From assembly GCF_000148995.1 (NCBI RefSeq), contig NZ_GL538353.1, positions 62,001-126,000 on the forward strand: a stretch of DNA of 64,000 nt, in the 5' to 3' direction. Below are positions 26,756 to 33,955 of this stretch, piece after piece (positions within the stretch are counted from its first letter, which is position 1; each line of letters opens with the position of its first letter). The position numbers and the translations under genes were made by a program. The notes under the pieces were generated by a model. The model was given only the letters and a program-made list of their open reading frames with translations. It was not told where the DNA came from and searched no databases. This DNA comes from Listeria grayi DSM 20601 (GTDB lineage: Bacteria > Bacillota > Bacilli > Lactobacillales > Listeriaceae).

Positions 26756-27598
26756 ATGGATTGGCGTAAGACGGAAATCATCTTTATCATTACTTTCCTG
26801 CTTGTCGACATCTTTCTCGGAGTTGTTTGGTTCAATAAAAAACTAGCCGACAATACTGACAAACTGAGTTCTTCTAGCATTCAAGAAAACCTGAGGAACG
26901 ATCATATCAAATATCCTGCCGATCTTTCGGAAAAGTCGGCGTCAGGAGCGATTTTTACCGCAGAACCATATATTTTTCAAACAAAAGAGTTGAAAGAGCT
27001 CAAAGATCAATCACTTACGATCCAAAATCAAGGAACGATCTTGCATTCGCAATTGAAAAAGCCGATCCAAGTAGATCCCAAAAAAGACAACCCCGATCTC
27101 AAACAGTTTATTGAAAATCACGTTTATAAAGGAAAATCCTATGCTTTTTGGAAGTATGATGAACAGGCACATGAGCTGGTCTATTATCAAGTCATGCACA
27201 AAAGTCCGATCTTATTTGAGAAAAATGCGTATGTCCGCTTTTATCTCAACAACGACAATGAAGTTACTTCTTATGAGCAGACATTGCTGGAAAAACAAAA
27301 TGATCTGAAAGAAAAGAATGACCTGATCTCTGCTTCCGTTGCACTTGAATCGATCTATCAGCACGGGAAACTGCAGCAGAAAAGCGAGATCAAAGCAATC
27401 ACTTTTGGCTACTATACGACCGTAAAACTCTCCACCGGGAATGTTTATTTCCCAGTTTGGTGTTTTGAGATCGAGAACAAAAATGTCACAGAGTTCTTAT
27501 TAGTTAATGCTGAGGACAATCAGATCATTAATGTTACAGATATGGAACAAAAAGGATTAGAAGAAACAAAAGCAAGCGGTATGTTGCTCCCTAGATAG
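26756..27598 (+). CDS. walI: WalK regulatory protein WalI (YycI)
   Basis: This 280-residue protein begins MDWRKTEIIFIITFLLVDIF, a single membrane anchor typical of YycI, followed by an extracytoplasmic domain with two similar alpha/beta halves. It partners with WalH in controlling WalK. AGAGGGGGG lies 8-10 nt before ATG 26756; an earlier in-frame start at 26732 would lie within walH and lacks a ribosome site. Confidence 0.93.
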   Translation: MDWRKTEIIFIITFLLVDIFLGVVWFNKKLADNTDKLSSSSIQENLRNDHIKYPADLSEKSASGAIFTAEPYIFQTKELKELKDQSLTIQNQGTILHSQLKKPIQVDPKKDNPDLKQFIENHVYKGKSYAFWKYDEQAHELVYYQVMHKSPILFEKNAYVRFYLNNDNEVTSYEQTLLEKQNDLKEKNDLISASVALESIYQHGKLQQKSEIKAITFGYYTTVKLSTGNVYFPVWCFEIENKNVTEFLLVNAEDNQIINVTDMEQKGLEETKASGMLLPR

Positions 27599-27670
27599 TT
27601 AGCAAGAGATGCTTTTTTCCGTAAATAGCGTTAGAATAGAAGCAGCAGAGGTTGCAAGGGGGAAAAAATA

Positions 27671-28501
27671 ATGTTTTCAGAAACAGCCCAAACAAAAATA
27701 CAGACAGATCAGATCCGCTTTAGTATTCTTGCAAGCGGAAGCTCAGGAAATGCAACTTTAGTCGAAACAGGCGACCAAAAGATATTGGTGGACTGCGGGC
27801 TAAGCGGTAAGAAAATCGAAGGATTATTTGAACAAGTGGGCAGAAAAATGTCGGACTTGGATGCGATCTTGGTTACCCATGAGCACGTGGATCATATCAA
27901 AGGCCTCGGCGTCATTGCTCGTAAATATAAACTGCCTGTTTTTGCGAATCAAAAAACATGGCAAGCAATGGATTCTATGATCGGTGAAGTAAACTCAGAT
28001 CAAAAATTCCATTTTGATATGGAAACAGTAAAATCATTCGGCAGTCTGCAGGTGGAAAGCTTCGGTGTTTCCCATGATGCGATCGAACCGATGTTTTACA
28101 TTTTTCACAGTGGCGACAAAAAATTTGTCATGATCACCGATACAGGATATGTAAGCGATCGGATGAAAGGCCATATCAAAGGCGCGGATGCTTATTTATT
28201 TGAAAGTAACCACGATATTGAGATGCTACGGATGGGCCGCTACCCTTGGAACGTGAAACGACGTATTCTTGGAGATGAAGGTCACGTCAGCAATGAAGAT
28301 GCCGGCATTGCGATCAGTGAAGTGATCACTGATAAGACGAAACGCATTTACTTAGGACATTTAAGTAAAGATAACAATATGAAAGATCTAGCGAGAATGA
28401 GCGTGAGCCAGACGTTGGCAGCGCAGGATATCATCGTTGGCACGCAGTTGGAATTGTTTGATACCGATCCGGCTGTTCCAACGGACATATTTACTATATA
28501 A
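27671..28501 (+). CDS. walJ: MBL-fold hydrolase WalJ (YycJ)
   Basis: The 276-residue metallo-beta-lactamase-fold protein has the metal motif [10 protein letters not shown] (HxHxDH) near residue 75 and further ligands in ITDTGYVSD and [10 protein letters not shown]. YycJ proteins are cytoplasmic DNA-exonuclease-like enzymes linked to mismatch repair and cell-division coordination in Firmicutes (family knowledge; exact role debated). It is preceded by CAAGGGGGA and lies 72 bases after walI; a terminator follows, ending the wal operon before htrA. Confidence 0.93.
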   Translation: MFSETAQTKIQTDQIRFSILASGSSGNATLVETGDQKILVDCGLSGKKIEGLFEQVGRKMSDLDAILVTHEHVDHIKGLGVIARKYKLPVFANQKTWQAMDSMIGEVNSDQKFHFDMETVKSFGSLQVESFGVSHDAIEPMFYIFHSGDKKFVMITDTGYVSDRMKGHIKGADAYLFESNHDIEMLRMGRYPWNVKRRILGDEGHVSNEDAGIAISEVITDKTKRIYLGHLSKDNNMKDLARMSVSQTLAAQDIIVGTQLELFDTDPAVPTDIFTI

Positions 28502-28506
28502 GAAAT

Positions 28507-28534
28507 TGCAGAGATAACTTTTCTCTGCTTTCTT
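28507..28534 (+). terminator. terminator of the wal operon
   Basis: GCAGAG-ATAACTTTT-CTCTGC hairpin followed by TTTCTTT. Confidence 0.7.
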
Positions 28535-28549
28535 TATATTTTTAAAATT

Positions 28550-28567
28550 TTTTCATCATTTTTTCAT
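28550..28567 (+). promoter_or_regulatory. direct TTTTCAT repeats upstream of htrA (candidate CssR/LisR-type operator)
   Basis: TTTTCAT occurs at 28550 and 28561, 11 bp apart, in a T-rich stretch just upstream of the htrA promoter region (TTAATATAAAG). Direct octamers of this type are bound by the CssR family upstream of B. subtilis htrA, and LisR is the Listeria counterpart (family knowledge; not proven here). Confidence 0.45.
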
Positions 28568-28622
28568 ATTTGTTTATTAATATAAAGATAACAACGATAT
28601 TTATTCAGGAAGGAGCAATAAA

Positions 28623-30035
28623 ATGGACGAAACAAATAGAGAAAATTCCCCTGAAAAGACGGAAAATGATCTGCAAGTCAGTAACACCAATTCTCCGCAA
28701 GAGATTCCAGCTGAAACAATCAGTTCGACCGATACTTTTTTTGACGAAATGAATAATCGGGATCCTTTCCGCACCGAGCTCACACAAGGAGGAAATGACA
28801 ACACACCTCCACCACCCAATAACAATCACAATACTAGTAACGGTGGAAATGGCGAACCACCTCGCAAAGGCGGGAAAGGCAATTTTATTGGCTATTTTTT
28901 GACCGGATTGATCGGTGTCATTGTGGGCGCTCTTATCATTTATTTTATTCCATGGAATAATGACAACGATTCAATCACAAATAATGCAGTCAATACAACT
29001 ACAAAAGGCCAAAAAGTAGAAAATGTTTCCGTTAATACCACGACCAACATTACAAAAGCAGTCGGCAAAGTCCAAGATGCCGTGGTCAGCGTACTCAACT
29101 ATCAATCTTCCGGAGATCCACTGGACGGAAACACTTCCGAAAAACAAGCTTCTTCAGGTTCCGGTGTTATTTATAAAAAAGCAAACGGCAAAGCTTATAT
29201 CGTTACCAATAATCACGTTGTCGCGAACGCAGAGAAATTGGAAGTAACTTTTGCAAACGGTAAAAAAGCTTCTGCAAAACTGCTGGGCACTGATGTATGG
29301 AATGACTTGGCCGTTTTAGAGATCAGTGGCAAAAATGTTTCTAAAGTAGCAGAATTCGGCAATTCCGATTCCCTTAAAGTCGGCGAACCAGCAATTGCGA
29401 TCGGGAGTCCGCTTGGAACAGAATTTTCCGGTTCCGTAACAGAAGGAATCATTTCCGGCTTAAATCGTGCCGTACCAGTAGACACTAATAGCGACGGCCA
29501 AGAAGATTGGGAAGCTGACGTTATCCAAACAGACGCAGCAGTCAACCCAGGTAACAGCGGCGGTGCATTGATCAATATCCAAGGACAAGTCATCGGCATC
29601 AACTCGATGAAAATCTCGATGCAGAACGTAGAAGGAATCAGCTTCTCCATTCCAATCAATACCGTAGAACCAATCATTCAACAACTAGAAACAAAAGGCG
29701 AAGTAGTGAGACCGTCCCTAGGCGTGACCCTTCGCGACGTTGAAACGATCCCAAGCGCACAACAAAAGAGCGTCTTGAAACTTCCAGAAAACATCAACTA
29801 CGGCGCCATGGTCCAACAAGTCACCAAATCATCAGCCGCAGCTAAAGCAGGTTTGAAACAATATGACGTTATTACAGAATTAAATGGCAAAAAAGTTACT
29901 AACTCCATTTCCCTACGTAAAGAATTATATTCACCAAACCTTCAAATCGGCGACAAGATCGCGATCAAATATTACCGTGACGGTAAATTGAAAAGCACTA
30001 CTCTGACATTGGTTGCTTTGAAAGAAGGCGCGTAA
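28623..30035 (+). CDS. htrA: HtrA/DegP-family serine protease
   Basis: The 470-residue protein has a long hydrophilic Asn/Pro-rich N-terminal cytoplasmic segment, one membrane anchor (about residues 87-110), a trypsin-like domain with His198, Asp228 and Ser312 (NNHVV, WNDLAV, GNSGG), and one C-terminal PDZ domain (about 365-465). It degrades misfolded proteins at the cell surface and is needed for stress tolerance in Listeria (established knowledge). The ribosome site is GGAAGGAG. It has its own promoter region downstream of the wal terminator. Base and codon use match its neighbours. Confidence 0.96.
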   Translation: MDETNRENSPEKTENDLQVSNTNSPQEIPAETISSTDTFFDEMNNRDPFRTELTQGGNDNTPPPPNNNHNTSNGGNGEPPRKGGKGNFIGYFLTGLIGVIVGALIIYFIPWNNDNDSITNNAVNTTTKGQKVENVSVNTTTNITKAVGKVQDAVVSVLNYQSSGDPLDGNTSEKQASSGSGVIYKKANGKAYIVTNNHVVANAEKLEVTFANGKKASAKLLGTDVWNDLAVLEISGKNVSKVAEFGNSDSLKVGEPAIAIGSPLGTEFSGSVTEGIISGLNRAVPVDTNSDGQEDWEADVIQTDAAVNPGNSGGALINIQGQVIGINSMKISMQNVEGISFSIPINTVEPIIQQLETKGEVVRPSLGVTLRDVETIPSAQQKSVLKLPENINYGAMVQQVTKSSAAAKAGLKQYDVITELNGKKVTNSISLRKELYSPNLQIGDKIAIKYYRDGKLKSTTLTLVALKEGA

Positions 30036-30038
30036 CTC

Positions 30039-30062
30039 AGAACCCCTACCTAAGGGGTTCTC
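30039..30062 (+). terminator. htrA terminator, first copy
   Basis: AGAACCCC-TACCTAA-GGGGTTCT hairpin directly behind the htrA stop. It is not followed by a T-run because a small inverted-repeat element begins at 30061. Confidence 0.7.
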
Positions 30063-30183
30063 AGCTTGGCGAAAAACGCTCATCTTCGTCGTTAAAGCCT
30101 GCGTTCCGATGCTCACGTACACAAGTGCGCTCCGCTTCGGTACTCGGCTTTGCCTAGAATCTAATCCTTTTTCACCAAGCTGA
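30061..30183. mobile_element. MITE-like small element with 16-bp terminal inverted repeats
   Basis: A 123-bp non-coding segment is bounded by TCAGCTTGGCGAAAAA (30061-30076) and TTTTTCACCAAGCTGA (30168-30183), inverted repeats matching at 15 of 16 positions. The interior is GC-rich relative to its surroundings. It separates two near-identical terminator hairpins, so it looks inserted. It encodes no protein. I cannot search for other copies in the genome; a large conserved hairpin RNA is the alternative. Confidence 0.55.
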
Positions 30184-30225
30184 AAACAGTAAAATAATGA
30201 TTGAAATGGTGTTTTTCTTCAGTCT

Positions 30226-30253
30226 GAGAATCCCTACCTAAGGGGTTCTTTTT
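30226..30253 (+). terminator. htrA terminator, second copy
   Basis: AGAATCCC-TACCTAA-GGGGTTCT followed by TTTTTAT. It is nearly identical to the copy at 30039-30062 and is the one with a proper T-tail. Confidence 0.75.
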
Positions 30254-30317
30254 ATGTTTAAAAATAAATACACGTGGAAAACATTATATGTAGCCAAAAT
30301 CAAAGGAGAGATATATA

Positions 30318-30833
30318 ATGGGTAAAAAAATAGCAACAGTTATCACAGATTTATTTGAAGATGTGGAGTACACAGACCCTGCAGAAGCATTCAAAAAAGA
30401 AGGACATGAAGTCACGACCATTGAAAAAGAATCTGGGAAAACAGTCAAGGGTAAAGCAGAACAGACACCTGTAACCATCGATAAAGGTATCGATGAGGTA
30501 AACGCCAAAGACTTTGACGCGTTGTTCATTCCCGGCGGCTTTTCTCCTGACCAACTCCGTGCCGATGAACGCTTCGTTAAATTCGCAACTGAATTTTTAC
30601 AAGCAAATAAACCGATCTTCGCCATTTGTCATGGACCGCAATTGCTTATCCAAACAGGTCAATTGAAAGGAAGAACCGTTACCGGATTTACTTCCATTCT
30701 ATTAGATCTCGAAAATGCCGGTGCAAATGTGAAGGATGAAGAAGCAGTAGTGGATAACAACATCGTGACAAGCCGTAATCCAGATGACATCCCGGCCTTC
30801 ATCAAAGAATCATTGAAACAATTAGAAAAATAA
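30318..30833 (+). CDS. DJ-1/PfpI family protein (general stress protein 18-like)
   Basis: The 171-residue protein has the class I glutaminase-like fold with the nucleophile-elbow cysteine in FAICHGPQLL (about residue 104). It also has the Glu of FEDVEYTDP near residue 17 that pairs with it, and LFIPGGFSPD. It resembles B. subtilis YfkM, a general stress protein. Members act as deglycases, chaperones or peptidases; the exact activity is unsettled in the literature. The ribosome site is AAAGGAGAG. A GTTT...GGAAAA sequence about 60 bp upstream is only a weak sigma-B match. It is monocistronic, followed by a terminator. Confidence 0.9.
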   Translation: MGKKIATVITDLFEDVEYTDPAEAFKKEGHEVTTIEKESGKTVKGKAEQTPVTIDKGIDEVNAKDFDALFIPGGFSPDQLRADERFVKFATEFLQANKPIFAICHGPQLLIQTGQLKGRTVTGFTSILLDLENAGANVKDEEAVVDNNIVTSRNPDDIPAFIKESLKQLEK

Positions 30834-30837
30834 TACC

Positions 30838-30871
30838 AAAAGTCATCATCTGTTTGGGTGATGGCTTTTTT
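30838..30871 (+). terminator. terminator after DJ-1 family gene
   Basis: AAAGTCATCA-TCTGTTTGGG-TGATGGCTTTTTTT hairpin and T-tail. Confidence 0.85.
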
Positions 30872-31262
30872 TGTGGATAAAGCTGTGTATAACTAAAAAG
30901 AAAGAGGAATAGATATAGTGGCGAACAGAAATTCGTCCACAAAATCTAGCAAGTGCTTGTGGATATGTGGATAAACCCTGGGGATAACTTGTTAATAAGC
31001 GGGGGATAAACTGTGGAAATGTTCCTTGTAAAGGTAAAAAACATGACAGGTAATAATACCCATACCAGTTGGGCGAGTAGTGGTTTGTATACAATTTATA
31101 GAGGAGAAAAGTAAAATCGAAAACGTTGTGGATAACCTGTGCATAACTAAAAAAGTAAAATCATAGATATTGCGACGAACAAATGTTCAACCACAATATA
31201 CCAAAATGCCTGTGGATATGTGGATAAAATCTGTGCATAACTTGTGAGTAAACCGGGGATAA
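30872..31262 (+). repeat. cluster of DnaA-box-like TGTGGATAA motifs in two imperfect repeat units upstream of rlmH
   Basis: In about 390 non-coding bases, TGTGGATAA (complement of the DnaA box TTATCCACA) occurs perfectly at 30872, 30966, 31127 and 31219. Single-mismatch forms occur at 30884, 30958, 30979, 31138, 31211 and 31232, and weaker forms at 31001 and 31254. All point the same way. The motifs fall into two units offset by 253-255 bp, each with the same order: isolated box, TGTG(T/C)ATAA, an overlapping TGTGGATAT/TGTGGATAA pair, then GGGGATAA. No ORF is supported here. Confidence 0.8.
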
Positions 31263-31356
31263 ACTGTGCAGAACCAAAAATTCAGAAAATAAATGCGCAA
31301 ACTTTCGCAAATTGTTGTATTCTTATAGAAGAGAATTTGAAAAGAAGAGGGGACAA

Positions 31357-31836
31357 ATGAATATACAAATCATAACAGTTGGTAAATTAAAAGAAAAATA
31401 TCTAACACAGGGAATCAATGAATACTTAAAAAGATTGCAGGCCTATGCCAAAGTCCAAATTATCGAACTACCGGATGAAAAAGCACCAGAAGTACTTAGC
31501 CAAGCAGAAATGGAGCAAGTCAAGCTAAAAGAAGGCGAACGGATCCTAGGCAAGATCAGTGATGACGCTCATGTAGTTGCGCTGGCGATTCTCGGAAAGC
31601 AGAAAACCAGCGAACAGTTCGCAGCGGGAATCGAAAAATTGATGACTTATGGGAAAAGCAAGATCGTGTTTGTGATCGGTGGTTCGCTTGGATTAGGGGA
31701 TAATGTGTTGAAGCGAGCGGATGAGGAGATGTCGTTTGGAAAACTGACACTTCCTCATCAATTGATGAGATTGGTGTTGGTGGAGCAGGTTTATCGAGCA
31801 TTTCGGATTATGAGAGGGGAACCGTATCATAAGTGA
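31357..31836 (+). CDS. rlmH: 23S rRNA (pseudouridine1915-N3)-methyltransferase
   Basis: The 159-residue SPOUT methyltransferase is exactly the usual length. It starts [16 protein letters not shown] and has the SAM-binding knot [20 protein letters not shown], ending with [26 protein letters not shown], nearly invariant in the family. It methylates the pseudouridine at position 1915 in helix 69 of 23S rRNA. ATG 31357 follows AGAAGAGGGG. In staphylococci this gene's 3' end is the SCCmec integration site; here its final codons form part of a terminator hairpin, and unusual accessory sequence begins right after it. Confidence 0.97.
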   Translation: MNIQIITVGKLKEKYLTQGINEYLKRLQAYAKVQIIELPDEKAPEVLSQAEMEQVKLKEGERILGKISDDAHVVALAILGKQKTSEQFAAGIEKLMTYGKSKIVFVIGGSLGLGDNVLKRADEEMSFGKLTLPHQLMRLVLVEQVYRAFRIMRGEPYHK

Positions 31837-31847
31837 TGCGGTTTTTA
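31821..31847 (+). terminator. terminator overlapping the rlmH stop codon
   Basis: ACCGTATCA-TAAG-TGATGCGGT hairpin with a T5 tail; the TAA/TGA stop lies in the loop. Confidence 0.75.
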
Positions 31848-31991
31848 ATAATACTGTTTGGGAATATCATCTTTCCGGTTGTATTTTCTTAGAAATATTT
31901 TTGCCATAAACTGTTCGTCATATATTCAAGTTTTTTCATATTACTTTGTGCTAAACTAAAAGAAAACATAAAAAACAGTATTTAAGAGGAC

Positions 31992-32166
31992 ACTTACGAA
32001 AAAAATCACTGATCATGAAAAAGTAAATTATTACGCCAAAAATTTTAATTCAGTCAATAAGCTGGTCTTCAAGTTGAGCAAACTTGAGACTAGAATAAAC
32101 TGGTGAGAACAGGGCTATAACGTTAGCTAGAAATGCCAGTCTGCTCTTTTTCAGTGATTTCGAAGT
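31992..32166 (+). ncRNA. candidate structured RNA or small inverted-repeat element
   Basis: AAATCACTGA (32003-32012) and TCAGTGATTT (32151-32160) form a perfect 10-bp closing stem; the match extends outwards imperfectly (ACTTaCGA at 31992 against TCGaAGT at 32166). Inside are a strong hairpin CTGGTCTTCAAGTT-GAGCA-AACTTGAGACTAG (32069-32100) and a second paired region GAG-CAG...CTG-CTC before a T5 run (32105-32150). No protein is encoded. I do not recognise a known RNA family. It may be a leader/switch for the small genes downstream, an sRNA, or a MITE. Confidence 0.4.
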
Positions 32167-32209
32167 AAACTAATGTTTTAAAGACTTTTTCGTTTATATA
32201 TTATCCTCT

Positions 32210-32243
32210 AGACCGAATCTCGGGGGAGATTCGGTCTATTTTT
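32210..32243 (+). terminator. strong terminator downstream of the structured element
   Basis: A perfect 12-bp stem AGACCGAATCTC / GAGATTCGGTCT with GGGG loop and ATTTTTG tail. Confidence 0.88.
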
Positions 32244-32269
32244 GTAAACGAGGGAGGAGATCAACTTGT

Positions 32270-32473
32270 GTGTTTTTAACAAAGAGCGTTTTGCGGAAAC
32301 GCTTTTTTTGTATGGCAAAATTACCCGAAAATTTTATTGTGCATCAATGCTACTATCAAGATTGGGAAATGATTGTTTGTTTAGCTGAGAATAACCGTCC
32401 ATTATATAGAGGGCTTTTTTATCAAGAGGAATGGATAATAGCAGAAAAATTCGTAATAGGAGGTGAGAATTAA
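32270..32473 (+). CDS. small protein of unknown function
   Basis: The frame encodes 67 residues from GTG 32270, with AGGGAGGAGA about 9 nt upstream. The conserved-looking part starts MAKLPENFIVHQCYYQDWEMIVC at an internal ATG (32312). It is hydrophilic and aromatic-rich with no signal peptide. I do not recognise the family. A hairpin AGCGTTT-TGCGG-AAACGCT with a T-run lies in the first codons, so either the gene starts at 32312 or an attenuator is present. Its stop overlaps the start of the next small gene (TAATG), which implies a two-gene operon. It could be a remnant of a toxin/immunity or phage module, given the decayed surroundings. Confidence 0.5.
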   Translation: MFLTKSVLRKRFFCMAKLPENFIVHQCYYQDWEMIVCLAENNRPLYRGLFYQEEWIIAEKFVIGGEN

Positions 32474-32747
32474 TGAATTTGGCGCAAAAACTTCTATGGT
32501 GTCAGAGTAAGATGATGCATTATGAAGAGGGGTTATTGGAGAAGAGTGAATTACCTATAGAACTAGAACAATTTCTAAGTAGACATTTTTCAGAAAATGA
32601 ATGGAATATAGAAATTTTTCAATGGAACCGATGCCAAACACTTATATAGGTAAAATAGATACTTTTTTAGAGAATTCCAAAGTATGTTGGACCTTTTGGA
32701 TTAAAAACAATGATACTCCAATAATGAAGAAATATGAGCAACAATAA
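32473..32747 (+). pseudogene. small frameshifted gene of unknown function
   Basis: ATG 32473 with GGAGGTGAG upstream opens a frame of 58 codons (MNLAQKLLWCQSKMM...) that stops at 32649. From about 32616 the +1-shifted frame continues without a stop to TAA 32745-32747 with plausible protein sequence (MEPMPNTYIGKIDTFLEN...). Inserting one T in the run TTTTT at 32615-32619 would join them into one protein of about 91 residues. This is either a real inactivating deletion or a sequencing error. The gene overlaps the previous one by one base and is probably its operon partner. No family is recognised. Confidence 0.5.
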
Positions 32748-32847
32748 CGAATTAGTAATATATGTAATTATCTATCGAAATTCGTAGATGTCTTTTATAT
32801 TATTTAGGAAGATTAAAAAAAGCACTTTTTATGAACAGCACTTCCTC

Positions 32848-32890
32848 AACCTAAAAAATTTAATCAGATTGATTTCTTCTTTTTTAGGTT
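32848..32890. repeat. inverted repeat in gene-poor stretch
   Basis: AACCTAAAAAA (32848-32858) and TTTTTTAGGTT (32880-32890) are a perfect 11-bp inverted repeat with a 21-nt spacer. It may act as a terminator in either direction. The rest of 32748-33017 is AT-rich and I see no gene in it. Confidence 0.5.
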
Positions 32891-33017
32891 AAGGTTTGGA
32901 TTATCGAGAAAGTGACTATGCAACAATGTTTTTATAATTGATTATTCAACGCAAAAAGCCCGCAAATTGCGCTGTATAAAAGCTTAGAAGTTGCGTAGAA
33001 ATATTGCTAGGATAAAG

Positions 33018-33218
33018 ATGTATGAAAGAGGGAGGGAAACGAACACATTGTTTCACGAACCAAAGGTACATGAAGATTGTTTGGCAGAGCTGTATAAAGA
33101 ATTATCGGAATTGATTGGTCTTGAGTCAATGTTAAAATTATACGCCGTTTTAAAAGGACAACAAATCAATTTTCCAACAAGATTATATGCAGGAGAAAAA
33201 GTAAGAGCAAAGATCTAG
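33018..33218 (+). pseudogene. Mor-like transcription activator, C-terminally truncated
   Basis: The 66-residue frame contains CLAELYKELSELIGLESMLK and KGQQINFPTRLYAGEKVRAKI, which resemble the N-terminal dimerisation half of the Mor/C-protein family of phage-type activators as it appears in Firmicutes. The C-terminal helix-turn-helix expected after the NFPTRLY segment is missing: the frame stops at 33216-33218. Directly behind is a transporter fragment that lacks its own beginning, so the truncation is likely a deletion junction. The start (ATG 33018 after AGGATAA) is uncertain; TTG 33048 is an alternative. Function is probably lost. Confidence 0.45.
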
Positions 33219-33235
33219 CAAATGGGCACGGAACA

Positions 33236-33817
33236 TTGATGGACGGTGATTTCAGCGCTGAAAAGCCAAAAGAAATAAAGTTGGATATCACGAAAATGGG
33301 TGTCGGGCTGCTAGTTTCATTATCCTTCTTTATGCTTGGAAGTATCGGTAATTATTTTGTACCAAAAATCCATTCGTATGCTTTTATGATTATTATTGTC
33401 GTTATTTGTAAAGTAGCCAATCTTATTCCAGCGTATTATGAAGAAAGTGCTATCATGTTCAATAATTTGATCGTGAAAAATCTAACCGCTGCCGTATTGG
33501 CAGGTATCGGGATCGCCTTGATCGACCTGAATGTCTTAGCGCAGTCATTGACTTGGCAGTTTATGCTTTTATGCTTGACCAGTATCATCACGATCTCCCT
33601 ATCAGCCGGCCTTATCGGGAAATTATTTGGACTTTATCCGGTCGAAGCAAGTATCACTGCCGGCTTCTGTAATAACAGTATGGGCGGAACGGGTAATGTC
33701 GCAGTGTTGTCAGCCTCTAATCGTATGGGACTGATCGCATTTGCACAAATGGGTAATCGAATGGGTGGCGCTATCATTTTGATTATTTCCGGGTTCTTGA
33801 TACAACTGCTTTCTTAG
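33236..33817 (+). pseudogene. 2-hydroxycarboxylate transporter (CitS/MaeN family), 5'-truncated
   Basis: The 193-residue frame matches only the C-terminal half of a 2-hydroxycarboxylate:cation symporter. It has about five membrane segments and the family's reentrant-loop motif in CNNSMGGTGNVAVLSASNRM, followed by AQMGNRMGGAIIL. Full-length members have about 430-450 residues and a second GGxG loop in the N-terminal half, which is absent here. The frame is open upstream without an ATG or ribosome site and runs into the Mor-like fragment. It is best read as the remains of a citrate/malate transporter gene after a deletion that joined it to the Mor gene. Confidence 0.7.
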
Positions 33818-33955
33818 CACAGACTACGGTAGGAAGTCTAGTCTTCTTTTGAAAGAGATTAGGCTTTTTGTTTGCTAAAAAAAGGTTTTTTCTGGAGCTA
33901 TCTAGGGTATTCACAGAGGTACAGGTCATTAGACGAATCTTAGGAGGAATAGAAA

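Noticed and set aside
28601-28829. Two minus-strand open frames at the start of htrA
   Set aside because: Both are complements of the low-complexity Asn/Pro-rich htrA N-terminus; there is no start signal.
30256-30281. Sigma-B promoter for the DJ-1 family gene
   Set aside because: GTTT is present but the -10 (GGAAAA) differs from GGGWAT and the spacing is long; too weak to list.
30846-31094. Open frame of 82 codons on the minus strand across the DnaA-box cluster
   Set aside because: Its residues come from repeated DnaA-box sequence, it has no ribosome site, and the repeat structure explains the region better.
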